This document shows, in pieces, positions 34,295 through 42,591 of a stretch of 64,000 bases of DNA (positions are counted from its first letter, which is position 1; every line of letters starts with the position of its first letter). Origin of the DNA: Kytococcus sedentarius DSM 20547 (lineage in GTDB: Bacteria > Actinomycetota > Actinomycetes > Actinomycetales > Dermatophilaceae); the NCBI RefSeq assembly GCF_000023925.1, contig NC_013169.1:1550001-1614000 (forward strand), read 5' to 3'. The position numbers were made by a program, and so were the translations under genes. The notes under the pieces are model-generated. The model saw only the letters and a program-made list of their open reading frames with translations. It was not told the DNA's origin and searched no databases.

Positions 34295-36277
34295 TCAGAC
34301 CTGGGCGCGGGTGTCGATCGCCTCGCGGATCCGGGCGATCGCGTCGGCCACCGGGACCCCGTTCTCCTGGGAACCATCGCGGAAGCGGAAGGAGACGGCG
34401 CCCGCATCGCGGTCCTCGCCACCGGCGATGAGGGTGAAGGGCACCTTCGACTTGCTCGCGTTGCGGATCTTCTTGGGGAAGCGGTCGTCGCTGGCGTCGA
34501 TCTCGGTGCGGATCCCCTGGGCCCGCATCTGGGCCAGGACGTCCTCGAGGTAGGGCTGGAAGTCCTCGGCCACCGGGACGCCCAGCACCTGCACCGGGGC
34601 GAGCCACACCGGGAACTGCCCGGCGTAGTGCTCCACCAGGACGCCGATGAAGCGCTCGATGGACCCGAACTTGGCCGAGTGGATCATCACCGGCTGCTGG
34701 CGCGTGCCGTCCGCCGCCGAGTACTCCAGGCCGAAGCGCTCGGGCTGGTTGAAGTCGTACTGGATGGTCGACATCTGCCAGGTGCGCCCGATGGCGTCCC
34801 GCGCCTGCACCGAGATCTTGGGCCCGTAGTAGGCGGCGCCACCCGGGTCCGGCACGAGCTCGAGCCCGGTCTCGGTCGCGACCTGCTCCAGCACCGCGGT
34901 GGCCTCGGCCCACTGCTCGTCGGTGCCGATGAACTTGTCCTTCTTGTCACCCTCCTCGGCGCGCGTGGAGAGCTCCAGGTAGTAGTCGTCCATGCCGAAG
35001 TCGCGCAGCAGCGAGAGCACGAAGTCCAGCAGGTGCTTCACCTCGCCGGGCGCCTGCTCGCGCGTCACGTAGGAGTGCGAGTCGTCCTGGGTGATCATGC
35101 GGACGCGGGTGAGCCCCTGCAACACGCCGGACTTCTCGTTGCGGTACACCGTGCCGAACTCGAAGTATCGCAGCGGCAGCTCGCGGTAGGAACGCTGCTG
35201 GGAGCGGTAGATCAGGTTGTGCATCGGGCAGTTCATGGCCTTGATGCGGTAGGCCTGCCCGTCGTCGTCGAGCTCGGGCATCATGCCGTCGGCGTAGTAG
35301 GGCAGGTGGCCCGAGGTGTGGAACAGCCCCTCCTTGGACAGGTGCGGGGTGGTCACGTAGGAGAAGCCCTCCTCCACGTGGCGCTTCCAGACGTAGTCCT
35401 CCATGGTGCGCCGCAGGATGGCGCCCTTGGGGTGGAAGACCGGCAGGCCGGGACCGACCTCTTCGGGGAAGCTGTAGAGGTCCATCTCGGCACCGAGCTT
35501 GCGGTGGTCACGGCGCTCGGCCTCGGCGAGGCGCTCCTGATAGGCCTTCAACTCCTCCTTGGAGGGCCAGGCCGTGCCGTAGACGCGCTGCAGCTGCGGG
35601 TTCTTCTCCGAGCCGCGCCAGTAGGCCGCCGCCGAGCGGGTGAGCGCGAAGCCGTTGCCGATGAGCTTGGTGCTGGGCAGGTGCGGGCCGCGGCAGAGGT
35701 CTCCCCAGGCCACGGTGCCGTCCTTGCGCACGTTGTCGTAGATGGTGAGCTGGGCGCCGCCCACCTCGGCCGAGGCACCCTCGGCGGCCTCCTCGGCGCT
35801 GCCGCCCTTGAGGCCGATCAGCTCCACCTTGTAGGGCTCGCCGGCCAGCTCCACCTGGGCGTCCGCGTCGGAGACCTCACGGCGCACGAAGGTCTGCCCC
35901 TCGTTGATGATGCGCTGCATCGTCTTGGAGAGCTTCTTCAGGTCCTCGGGGGTGAAGGGCTCGGCGACGTCGAAGTCGTAGTAGAAGCCGTCGGTGATGG
36001 GCGGGCCGATGCCGAGCTTGGCGTCCGCGAACTCCTGCTGCACCGCCTGCGCCAGCACGTGGGCGGCGGAGTGGCGCAGGATGTCCAGGCCGTCGGGCTC
36101 GTCGATGAGCACGGCCTCGACCTCGTCGCCGTCGGCGACCTCCCGGTAGAGGTCCCGCAGCTCGCCGTTCACCCGGGTCGCCACCACGCGGCGGTCGTCC
36201 CCGAACAGATCGGTGCCGGTGGTCCCCGTCTCGGCCGTACGGGATGCGCCGTTCACGGTCAGACTGATGGGGGCCAT
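34295..36277 (-). CDS. thrS: Threonyl-tRNA synthetase
   Basis: 660 aa from ATG 36277 (AGGAG upstream; the longer open frame is not family-like). TGS domain (1-60), editing domain with [11 protein letters not shown] (69-79), then the class II core: motif 1 region, [15 protein letters not shown] (motif 2) and the C-terminal [20 protein letters not shown] of the anticodon-binding domain. It charges tRNA-Thr in the cytoplasm. First gene of the leftward conserved block. Confidence 0.97.
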   Translation of the reverse strand: MAPISLTVNGASRTAETGTTGTDLFGDDRRVVATRVNGELRDLYREVADGDEVEAVLIDEPDGLDILRHSAAHVLAQAVQQEFADAKLGIGPPITDGFYYDFDVAEPFTPEDLKKLSKTMQRIINEGQTFVRREVSDADAQVELAGEPYKVELIGLKGGSAEEAAEGASAEVGGAQLTIYDNVRKDGTVAWGDLCRGPHLPSTKLIGNGFALTRSAAAYWRGSEKNPQLQRVYGTAWPSKEELKAYQERLAEAERRDHRKLGAEMDLYSFPEEVGPGLPVFHPKGAILRRTMEDYVWKRHVEEGFSYVTTPHLSKEGLFHTSGHLPYYADGMMPELDDDGQAYRIKAMNCPMHNLIYRSQQRSYRELPLRYFEFGTVYRNEKSGVLQGLTRVRMITQDDSHSYVTREQAPGEVKHLLDFVLSLLRDFGMDDYYLELSTRAEEGDKKDKFIGTDEQWAEATAVLEQVATETGLELVPDPGGAAYYGPKISVQARDAIGRTWQMSTIQYDFNQPERFGLEYSAADGTRQQPVMIHSAKFGSIERFIGVLVEHYAGQFPVWLAPVQVLGVPVAEDFQPYLEDVLAQMRAQGIRTEIDASDDRFPKKIRNASKSKVPFTLIAGGEDRDAGAVSFRFRDGSQENGVPVADAIARIREAIDTRAQV

Positions 36278-36397
36278 GACTTCTCCTGTTCGTGCAGCGG
36301 TCGCTGCATCGTCGATGGGGTGCGCGGTGCCCTGACGGGCGCCGGCGGGCAGTCTACGTCGGGCGGCCACCTCTCCCCCAGCCGCCGGGCACGCGAA

Positions 36398-36428
36398 CGC
36401 CCCGGGGTCCTGGTGGACTCCCGGGGCG
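36398..36428 (-). terminator. Terminator downstream of tRNA-Val(CAC)
   Basis: cgccccggg (36398-36406) pairs with cccggggcg (36420-36428). On the minus strand the hairpin follows the tRNA 3' end by 7 bases and is followed by ttcg. Confidence 0.6.
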
Positions 36429-36435
36429 GTGACGG

Positions 36436-36509
36436 TGGGCGCAAAGGGACTCGAACCCCTGACCTCTCGCGTGTGAAGCGAACGCTCTAACCAACTGAGC
36501 TATGCGCCC
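36436..36509 (-). tRNA. tRNA-Val(CAC)
   Basis: Read from 36509, acceptor GGGCGCA pairs with TGCGCCC. Anticodon arm TTCGC-TTCACAC-GCGAG gives CAC; T-arm CAGGGGTTCGAGTCCCCT. Discriminator A is followed by ccg, so CCA is not encoded. Confidence 0.95.
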
Positions 36510-36616
36510 GTGCACTCGCACCGACTCGTCGGTGCGACGGCAGACAGTACCCCATCGTCCAGCCCGCGCGCCAATCAGCCCGGTGGGCGTGCCGGGGTCG
36601 CCGTCCCCCGGCGCGC

Positions 36617-37099
36617 TCAGCGGCGCCAGACCGGCTCGCGCGGCACGCCGCCCCACTCCACGAGGAGGTCACCCCAGCGGGCCGGGATCCCCGGCGGGTG
36701 CCCCAGGAGGAGGCCGATGCACCAGACGATGGCGGTGGCCGCCACGAAGGTGACCAGCAGCATGCCGAGCCGCACCCCCCACCCCTGACGGGCGAGCCAG
36801 TGGCCGAAGGCGAGCACCTTGCCCCGCACCCAGAAGAGCACCCGGGAGGCGAAGGGGAACTCGGTGGCCAGGATGAACAGGCCCACGAACACCACGGCCC
36901 AGCCCGGCCCGGGGAAGGGCACCATGATGAGGCCGACGACGACCACCACCAGCCCGGACAGTCCCACCAGGAGCTTGTACACCGGGCCCACGCCCGGCAG
37001 GCCGCGCAGCCGGTTGCGCCACGCCCAGTCGCGCTCGTGCAACGGGACCGGCTCGGTGGGCGCCGACTGGCCCGGCGGCACCCAACGAGTGGCGGTCAC
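36617..37099 (-). CDS. PGPGW-domain membrane protein (TIGR02611 type)
   Basis: 160 aa from GTG 37099, overlapping the preceding stop. The helix LVGLSGLVVVVVGLIMVPFP runs into the signature PGPGWAVVFVGLFILATEF. A further helix lies near the end (LGMLLVTFVAATAIVWCIGL). A small membrane family of unknown role frequent in actinobacteria. The 107 bp on to tRNA-Val hold nothing recognisable. Confidence 0.85.
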   Translation of the reverse strand: MTATRWVPPGQSAPTEPVPLHERDWAWRNRLRGLPGVGPVYKLLVGLSGLVVVVVGLIMVPFPGPGWAVVFVGLFILATEFPFASRVLFWVRGKVLAFGHWLARQGWGVRLGMLLVTFVAATAIVWCIGLLLGHPPGIPARWGDLLVEWGGVPREPVWRR

Positions 37100-38037
37100 G
37101 GGTCCGGGGTGGCCGCAGCGTTCTCGCGGAAGAGCTCCTGCAGACGGCGAGTCACCGGCCCCACCTCGAGCGTACGGTCGAACGAGACCCCGTGCTGCTG
37201 CGAGGGTGCCGGCGGCGCGGCCAGGCCCGGCGCCGTGGCGACCGGCGACTCGGCGATCTCCACCAGGCGGTCCACCGGCTGGATCGACCGGATGGAGCTG
37301 GTGATGAACAGCTCGTCCGCCGTGGCCAGGTCCGCCATGGGCATCTGCTCCTCGCGGACCTCGATGCCGGCCGCGCGGGCCCACTCGATCACCAGGCCGC
37401 GGGTGACGCCGGCCAGCGGCCCCCGGTCCAGGCCCGGGGTGCGCACGACCCCGTCGGTCACGACGAAGGTGTTGGAGCCGGTGCCCTCGCACAGGTCGCC
37501 GTCGCTGGTGGCGAACAGGCACTCAGTGGCGCCCACCTGCCCGGCCGCCAGCAGCATCACGGCGTTCTCGGCGTACGAGGTGGTCTTCAGGCCGGTGACC
37601 GTCGAGTACAGGTTGCGGCGCCACGGGCCCACGGCGACGGTGGTCGGCCCCTCCATGCCCGGGTCGGCAGCCAGGGCCACGATGTAGGTGGGCTCGGTCT
37701 CGTAGCGACCCGAGCCCAGCGGCCCGCGCCCTCCGGTGACCGTGTAGCGCAGGCGCGCCAGCGGTGGGACGCTCCCCTTCTCGCCCGCGGCGGCCAGCAC
37801 CGCATCGATCCCCTCGTCGAGCCGGGCCCGGTCCAGCGGCGCCAGGCCGATGCCGGCGAGCGAACGCTCCATCCGGTCGTGGTGGCGGGTACGTGCGAAG
37901 ACCCGGCCGTCGCGGACCTCGGCTGTCTCGAAGACCCCGTCGCCGACGGTGATGCCGTGGTCGATGGGCAGGATGGCGGCCTGGTCGGCCGGCACGAGGC
38001 GGCCATTCACCCAGACGATGGGCTGTACGTCGTTCAT
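37096..38037 (-). CDS. Class IV aminotransferase / aminodeoxychorismate lyase-like
   Basis: 313 aa from ATG 38037. PLP lysine Lys151 in GLKTTSYAEN, with EGTGSNTFVV and LAGVTRGLVIEWA as the fold's cofactor motifs. The class includes branched-chain aminotransferase and 4-amino-4-deoxychorismate lyase (PabC); short length and no distinguishing residues visible leave both possible, PabC-like being the better guess. Coupled to the PGPGW gene by a GTGA overlap. Confidence 0.85.
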   Translation of the reverse strand: MNDVQPIVWVNGRLVPADQAAILPIDHGITVGDGVFETAEVRDGRVFARTRHHDRMERSLAGIGLAPLDRARLDEGIDAVLAAAGEKGSVPPLARLRYTVTGGRGPLGSGRYETEPTYIVALAADPGMEGPTTVAVGPWRRNLYSTVTGLKTTSYAENAVMLLAAGQVGATECLFATSDGDLCEGTGSNTFVVTDGVVRTPGLDRGPLAGVTRGLVIEWARAAGIEVREEQMPMADLATADELFITSSIRSIQPVDRLVEIAESPVATAPGLAAPPAPSQQHGVSFDRTLEVGPVTRRLQELFRENAAATPDP

Positions 38038-38084
38038 GGGGCCACTGTAGGACCGCGTGGACCCACCCCACCTAGGCTGCCGGT

Positions 38085-38915
38085 ATGACAGCGCAGACGG
38101 ACCCGGACCAGATCGTCGCCGACCTCCCCACCGGGGAGGATGCGTACTTCCTCCCACTGGGTGACGGCCGCTACCAGCCCACGATCCACATCCAGGGCGC
38201 CTGGCGCACCTGGGAGCACCACCTGGCCCCGGTGGTCGGCCTGGTGACCCACGAGGTGATGCGCCACGAGCCGCGCGAGGACATGCAGCTCTCGCGGCTG
38301 ACCGTGGAGGCCTATGGCGTGATGCCTGCGATGCCGTCCACCATCGAGGTCCGCACCGTGCGCCCGGGGCGCACCATCGAGCTGCTCGAGGCGACGATGA
38401 CGATCGGCGACCGGGTGGTCGTGCGCGCCCACGCCTGGCGCATCCAGGTGGTGGACACCGCCGAGGTCGCCGGCCAGGAGATCGAGCACCTGCCCGAGCC
38501 GGGGTCGCTGCCGGAGTGGGACGGCATGCACATGTGGAGCGGGGGATTCATCAGCTCGCTGGACTTCAAGGAGATCGAGGGTCACGGTCCGGGGCGCGGA
38601 CGGGCGTGGCTGCGCACCGACCTGCCGCTGGTCAAGGACCAGGAGGTCTCCCCCATCGCCGCCGCCCTGGGCCTGTCGGACACGGCGAACGGCATCGGCC
38701 CCCGCAAGGACCCGCGGGAGTGGATGTTCCCGAACGTGGAGATCAGCATCCACATCTGGCGCCAGCCCGAGCCCGGCTGGGTGGGGCTCGACGGGCAGGT
38801 GGCGTGGGGTCCGACGGGCGCCGGGCTGACCTCCACGTGGATGCACGACGCCCACGGCGCCTTCGCCCGCATCGAGCAGTCGCTGACCGTGCGGCCGATG
38901 CCCGCGTCGCTCTGA
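38085..38915 (+). CDS. Acyl-CoA thioesterase-like (double hotdog) protein
   Basis: 276 aa. GRYQPTIHIQGAWRTWEHHLAP starts a hotdog half and the second half contains FPNVEISIHIWRQPEPGWVGL and GLTSTWMHDAHGAFARIEQSL, which match TesB-like thioesterases of the 4HBT_3 kind. The family hydrolyses acyl-CoA; chain preference cannot be read. Divergent from the aminotransferase gene with 47 bp between. Ended by a GC hairpin at 38921. Confidence 0.8.
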   Translation: MTAQTDPDQIVADLPTGEDAYFLPLGDGRYQPTIHIQGAWRTWEHHLAPVVGLVTHEVMRHEPREDMQLSRLTVEAYGVMPAMPSTIEVRTVRPGRTIELLEATMTIGDRVVVRAHAWRIQVVDTAEVAGQEIEHLPEPGSLPEWDGMHMWSGGFISSLDFKEIEGHGPGRGRAWLRTDLPLVKDQEVSPIAAALGLSDTANGIGPRKDPREWMFPNVEISIHIWRQPEPGWVGLDGQVAWGPTGAGLTSTWMHDAHGAFARIEQSLTVRPMPASL

Positions 38916-38920
38916 GGCCG

Positions 38921-38947
38921 CGCCCCGGGCCGGCGGGGCCCGGGGCG
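38921..38947 (+). terminator. GC hairpin after the thioesterase gene
   Basis: cgccccgggcc pairs with ggcccggggcg over ggcgg: an 11-bp stem 6 bases after the stop codon, with no T run. Confidence 0.55.
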
Positions 38948-38980
38948 CCGGCGCCGGCGAGCCGGTCGACACGCCCTGGT

Positions 38981-39009
38981 TTGGCAGCGGGCACGAACTT
39001 GGTTATTGT
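38981..39009 (+). promoter_or_regulatory. Promoter of the tRNA cluster
   Basis: -35 ttggca (38981-38986), exact 17-bp spacer, -10 tattgt (39004-39009). The first tRNA starts about 55 bp later. Confidence 0.65.
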
Positions 39010-39063
39010 TGCCCAGCGCCGTCGGGACCGGGTCGTGAGAATTGGCTCAGTCGCAACGCGCAG

Positions 39064-39136
39064 GCGGACATAGCTCAGTTGGTAGAGCGCAACCTTGCCA
39101 AGGTTGAGGTCGCCGGTTCGAGCCCGGTTGTCCGCT
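39064..39136 (+). tRNA. tRNA-Gly(GCC), first copy
   Basis: Acceptor GCGGACA pairs with TGTCCGC. Anticodon loop TTGCCAA gives GCC; T-arm CCGGTTCGAGCCCGG. Discriminator T, then ccg, so CCA is not encoded. Identical in its body to the copy at 39403. Confidence 0.95.
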
Positions 39137-39172
39137 CCGAGGTCCTCCGACCTCTCGAGGGTCAGACCTCAT

Positions 39173-39243
39173 GGTGGAGTGGCCGAGAGGCGAGGCAGCG
39201 GCCTGCAAAGCCGTATACACGGGTTCGAATCCCGTCTCCACCT
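39173..39243 (+). tRNA. tRNA-Cys(GCA)
   Basis: Acceptor GGTGGAG pairs with CTCCACC, anticodon loop CTGCAAA gives GCA, discriminator T as in tRNA-Cys. Short D-arm; CCA not encoded. Confidence 0.93.
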
Positions 39244-39287
39244 CGAGGTGACGCATCCGTCACCTGCACGTCGGAGTGATCCGACAC

Positions 39288-39362
39288 GGGCGATTGGCGC
39301 AGTGGTAGCGCGCTTCCTTGACACGGAAGAGGTCACTGGTTCAAACCCAGTATCGCCCACCA
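39288..39362 (+). tRNA. tRNA-Val(GAC)
   Basis: Acceptor GGGCGAT pairs with ATCGCCC, anticodon arm CTTCC-TTGACAC-GGAAG gives GAC, T-arm ACTGGTTCAAACCCAGT. Discriminator A and an encoded CCA (39360-39362). Confidence 0.95.
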
Positions 39363-39402
39363 GCGCAGTGGCGCCCCGGCTCCGGCCGGACGCCCCGCGC
39401 AG

Positions 39403-39478
39403 GCGGACATAGCTCAGTTGGTAGAGCGCAACCTTGCCAAGGTTGAGGTCGCCGGTTCGAGCCCGGTTGTCCGCTCCA
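39403..39478 (+). tRNA. tRNA-Gly(GCC), second copy
   Basis: Same sequence as the copy at 39064 over the whole tRNA body, including the preceding cgcgcag. This copy has an encoded CCA (39476-39478), the first does not. Confidence 0.95.
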
Positions 39479-39482
39479 CGTC

Positions 39483-39515
39483 AGAAGGCCCGCACCCCCA
39501 GGGTGCGGGCCTTCT
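39483..39515 (+). terminator. Terminator of the tRNA cluster
   Basis: A perfect 15-bp stem (39483-39497 with 39501-39515) over a cca loop, ending in cttct, 4 bases after the last tRNA. It also faces the end of the DUF72 gene on the minus strand. Confidence 0.9.
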
Positions 39516-39521
39516 GCATGG

Positions 39522-40286
39522 CTACTCCCCCGCGTCGTCGAGCAGCCGGCGGTCGTCGAGCATCCGCCGCAGGGTGAGCCCGTTGAACGCCGCGTGGCCG
39601 TGGTTGTCGTTGTTGAAGTACACGTACGCGGGGCGCCCGCCATCGGTCAGCTCAGCCAGGCGCGGCACCCAGGCGGCCAGCTCCTCATCGGAGAAGGACC
39701 CGCCGTAGCGCCAGTTCGGGTCGGCGTTGTGGAAGCGCACGTAGGCCAGGCGTCCCGCCGCCCGGACGATGGGTTCCTGCTCGGCGATGACCGAGACCAC
39801 GAACCCGGCGCCGTGGTGGTCCAGCAGGTCCAGGACCCCGTCGTCCAGCCCCTCCAGCCAGCTCTCGTGCTGGAACTCCACGGCCACCCGCACCCGCTCG
39901 GGCAGCAGGCCCAGGAAGTGGCCCAGCCGGTCGTCGTCGCGCGCCAGGTTGGCCGGCAGCTGCATCACCAGCGGCCCCGCGTGGTCGCCCAGCAGGTCCA
40001 TCGTGTGCGTGATGCGCTCCACCCAGTCCTGCGGCTCGCCCAGCTTGCGGAAGTGCGTCAGGTAGCGCGAGGCCTTCACCGCCATGTCGAAGCCGTCGGG
40101 CATCCGGTCGCGCCACCCCTCGACCGTGCCGTCGGAGGGCCAGCGGTAGTGCGATCCGTCCAGCTCGACGGTGTCGAAGTGCTCGGCGTAGTAGTCGAAC
40201 TGGTCCTTCACCCGCAGCTCGTCGGGGTAGAAGGTCCCGCGCCAGTGCTTGTAGGTCCACCCGGAGGTGCCGATGCGGACGTCCAC
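39522..40286 (-). CDS. DUF72-family protein
   Basis: 254 aa. Family hallmarks are present: VRIGTSGWTYKHWRGTFYP at the start, YYAEHFDTVELDGSHYRWP, FDMAVKASRYLTHFRKL and the C-terminal YVYFNNDNHGHAAFNGLTL. DUF72 proteins have a TIM-barrel fold and no confirmed enzymatic role. One base separates it from the selO stop, so it is the third gene of the AKR-selO-DUF72 operon. Confidence 0.9.
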   Translation of the reverse strand: MDVRIGTSGWTYKHWRGTFYPDELRVKDQFDYYAEHFDTVELDGSHYRWPSDGTVEGWRDRMPDGFDMAVKASRYLTHFRKLGEPQDWVERITHTMDLLGDHAGPLVMQLPANLARDDDRLGHFLGLLPERVRVAVEFQHESWLEGLDDGVLDLLDHHGAGFVVSVIAEQEPIVRAAGRLAYVRFHNADPNWRYGGSFSDEELAAWVPRLAELTDGGRPAYVYFNNDNHGHAAFNGLTLRRMLDDRRLLDDAGE

Positions 40287-40287
40287 C

Positions 40288-41667
40288 TCAGGTCCCGCAG
40301 AAGGTCACGTGGGGCGGGCAGCCCTCCGGAGCCGTGCGTGCGAGGTCGTCCAGGCCCGGGCGCTCGGTGAAGGGCTCGCGCAGCGCACCGACCAGCCGCT
40401 CGAAGGGCGCGAGGTCGCCCGCGGTCGCTGCGGCGAGCACCTCCTCGACCACGTGGTTCCGCGGGACGTAGACCGGGTTCACGGCCCGCAGGCGCGCTGC
40501 CCTCTCGGGATCGCCCGCCGCCTCGGCCTCGTCGGCCAGGGCGCGGAAGGACGCGGTGTGGTCCAGTCCCTCGGCGGTCAGGTGCTCGAGGTACTCGGCC
40601 ACCCGCCCCGCATCGGGTTCGGCCAGGCCGAGCTTGGCGGAGAACACGGCGGTGTGCTCCGCCCGGTAGGTCTGGGCAAAGCCGGTGACCACCTCGGTGG
40701 CCCGCTCCACCGCCGCGTCGGCGTCGTCGTCGATGAGGGGCAGCAGCGCCTCGGCGAGCCGCGCGAGGTTCCACTGCGCGATCGCCGGCTGATTGCCGTA
40801 GGCGTAGCGGCCCTGGGTGTCGATCGAGCTGAAAACCGCCTGCGGGTCGTGGGCCTCCAGCATGGCGACGGGCCCGTAGTCGATGGTCTCGCCCAAGAGG
40901 GTCATGTTGTCGGTGTTCATCACCCCGTGCACCAGGCCGACGCCCATCCACTGCGCGACCAGGCGGGCCTGGGCGTCCGCCACGGAACGCAGCAGCGCCA
41001 GGGCGGGGGGCTCGGGGGTTCCCAGCAGCTCCGGGTGGTGCCGCTCCAGGGCGTACCGCACCAGGCGCGCGGTCACCTCCGGGCCGTGGGATGCCGCGGC
41101 GTGCTGGACGGTGCCCACGCGCAGGTGGCTGGAGGCCACCCGGGCCAGCACGGCCCCGGGCAGGGCGACCTCCCGCAGCACCTGCTCCCCCGTGGCCACC
41201 ACGGCCAGGGACCGGGTGGTCGGGATGCCCACGGCGTGCACGAAGACGCTCATGAGGTGCTCCCGCAGCATCGGGCCCACGGCCGCCTTGCCGTCGCCGC
41301 CGCGGGCGAAAGGGGTGCGGCCCGATCCCTTGAGGTGCAGGTCCACGGTGCGGCCCGCGGCGTCGGTGAGCTCGCCCAGCAGCAGCGCCCGCCCGTCGCC
41401 CAGCAACGGGGAGAATCCGCCGAACTGGTGCCCCGCGTAGGCCTGGGCGACGGTCGGCGGCGCGTCGGGCAGCGCCGAGAGGTCCCCGGTCAGGAAGGCC
41501 AGGCCGGCCGCGGAGGCCAGCCACCCCGCATCGAGACCGAGGTCGGCGGCCACGGCCTCGTCGAGGGCGAGCAGCCGGGGCTCGGGCACCGACGCGGCCT
41601 CCCAGGGCTGCGAGAGCTCCGGGAGGGCCGCGGCGTACCCCTGCACCAGGTGGGGCAAGGGGGTCAT
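40288..41667 (-). CDS. selO: SelO (YdiU) protein AMPylase
   Basis: 459 aa from ATG 41667. The pseudokinase-like fold shows YAGHQFGGFSPLLGDGRALL, DLHLKGSGRTPFARGGDGK, HGVMNTDNMTLLGETIDYGP and YGNQPAIAQWNLARL, all SelO signatures. Known SelO proteins transfer AMP from ATP to Ser/Thr/Tyr of redox proteins. The C-terminal redox Cys (selenocysteine in some eukaryotes) is kept in the ending F-C-G-T (Cys457). It starts 2 bp after the AKR stop, an arrangement suggesting an oxidative-stress operon. Confidence 0.92.
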   Translation of the reverse strand: MTPLPHLVQGYAAALPELSQPWEAASVPEPRLLALDEAVAADLGLDAGWLASAAGLAFLTGDLSALPDAPPTVAQAYAGHQFGGFSPLLGDGRALLLGELTDAAGRTVDLHLKGSGRTPFARGGDGKAAVGPMLREHLMSVFVHAVGIPTTRSLAVVATGEQVLREVALPGAVLARVASSHLRVGTVQHAAASHGPEVTARLVRYALERHHPELLGTPEPPALALLRSVADAQARLVAQWMGVGLVHGVMNTDNMTLLGETIDYGPVAMLEAHDPQAVFSSIDTQGRYAYGNQPAIAQWNLARLAEALLPLIDDDADAAVERATEVVTGFAQTYRAEHTAVFSAKLGLAEPDAGRVAEYLEHLTAEGLDHTASFRALADEAEAAGDPERAARLRAVNPVYVPRNHVVEEVLAAATAGDLAPFERLVGALREPFTERPGLDDLARTAPEGCPPHVTFCGT

Positions 41668-41669
41668 GC

Positions 41670-42518
41670 TCAGTCCATCTGCGTGAAGTTGGCCTCGTCC
41701 GGGTTCGGGAAGAGGCGCGTGTCGGTGTCCAGCCCGGTGATCTCGGCCATGTCTCCCTGGCTCAGCTCGAAGCCGAACAGGTCGATGTTCGAGGCGATCC
41801 GCTCGGGCGTGACCGACTTGGGGATCACGATGCGGCCCTCCTGCAGGTGCCAGCGCAGGACCACCTGGCCGGGCGTGACGCCCTTCTCCTGGGCGATGCG
41901 GGTGATCGCCGGGAGGTCGAGGTCCTTGGCCTGTCCCAGCGGGGCGTAGGCCTCGACGGCCAGTCCGTGCTCGCGCGAGGCCTGCTGGGTCTCGGGCTGC
42001 TGGAAGCTGGGGTGGAGCTCGATCTGGTTGACCGCCGGCACGACCGTGGAGCCCTGGAGCAGGTCCCGCAGGTGGTGCGGCAGGAAGTTGGACACGCCGA
42101 TGGCGCGCGCCAGACCGTCGCGGAAGCCCTGCTCCAGGTCCGCCCACGCCTCGCGGTAGGTGCCCAGGCCCGGGGCGGGCCAGTGGACCAGGTAGAGGTC
42201 CACCCGGTCCAGGCCCAGCTGCTCCAAGCTGGTCTCGAAGGCGGCGCGGGCGGTGCCGGCGGCCTGCTCACCGTTCCGGAGCTTGGTGGTGACGAACAAC
42301 TCCTCGCGCGGGATGCCGGAGGCACGCAGCGCCTTGCCGACGGCCTCCTCGTTGGCGTAGCCCGCAGCGGTGTCGATGTGGCGGTACCCGGCCTCGAGCG
42401 CCGTCTCCACCGCCTGCTGCGTCTCGCGCGGGGGGACCTTGAAGACCCCGAAGCCCACCTGGGGCATCTCGACCCCGTTGTTCAGGGTGATCGTGGGGAC
42501 GTCCTGGGGTGCTGCCAT
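41670..42518 (-). CDS. Aldo/keto reductase
   Basis: 282 aa from ATG 42518 (GAGGAGGCC upstream). The catalytic tetrad is Asp49 and Tyr54 (HIDTAAGYANE), Lys79 (TTKL) and His112 (LVHWP). NADPH binding is in IPKSVTPERIASN. Closest in style to 2,5-diketo-D-gluconate reductases; real substrate unknown. First gene of the AKR-selO-DUF72 unit. Confidence 0.92.
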   Translation of the reverse strand: MAAPQDVPTITLNNGVEMPQVGFGVFKVPPRETQQAVETALEAGYRHIDTAAGYANEEAVGKALRASGIPREELFVTTKLRNGEQAAGTARAAFETSLEQLGLDRVDLYLVHWPAPGLGTYREAWADLEQGFRDGLARAIGVSNFLPHHLRDLLQGSTVVPAVNQIELHPSFQQPETQQASREHGLAVEAYAPLGQAKDLDLPAITRIAQEKGVTPGQVVLRWHLQEGRIVIPKSVTPERIASNIDLFGFELSQGDMAEITGLDTDTRLFPNPDEANFTQMD

Positions 42519-42591
42519 GGGTGGCCTCCTCATCGGTGGGTGTCCCCGTGGTCAGCACCCCGGACGGCGTTCGTGTTCCCGCTGCGGGGGA

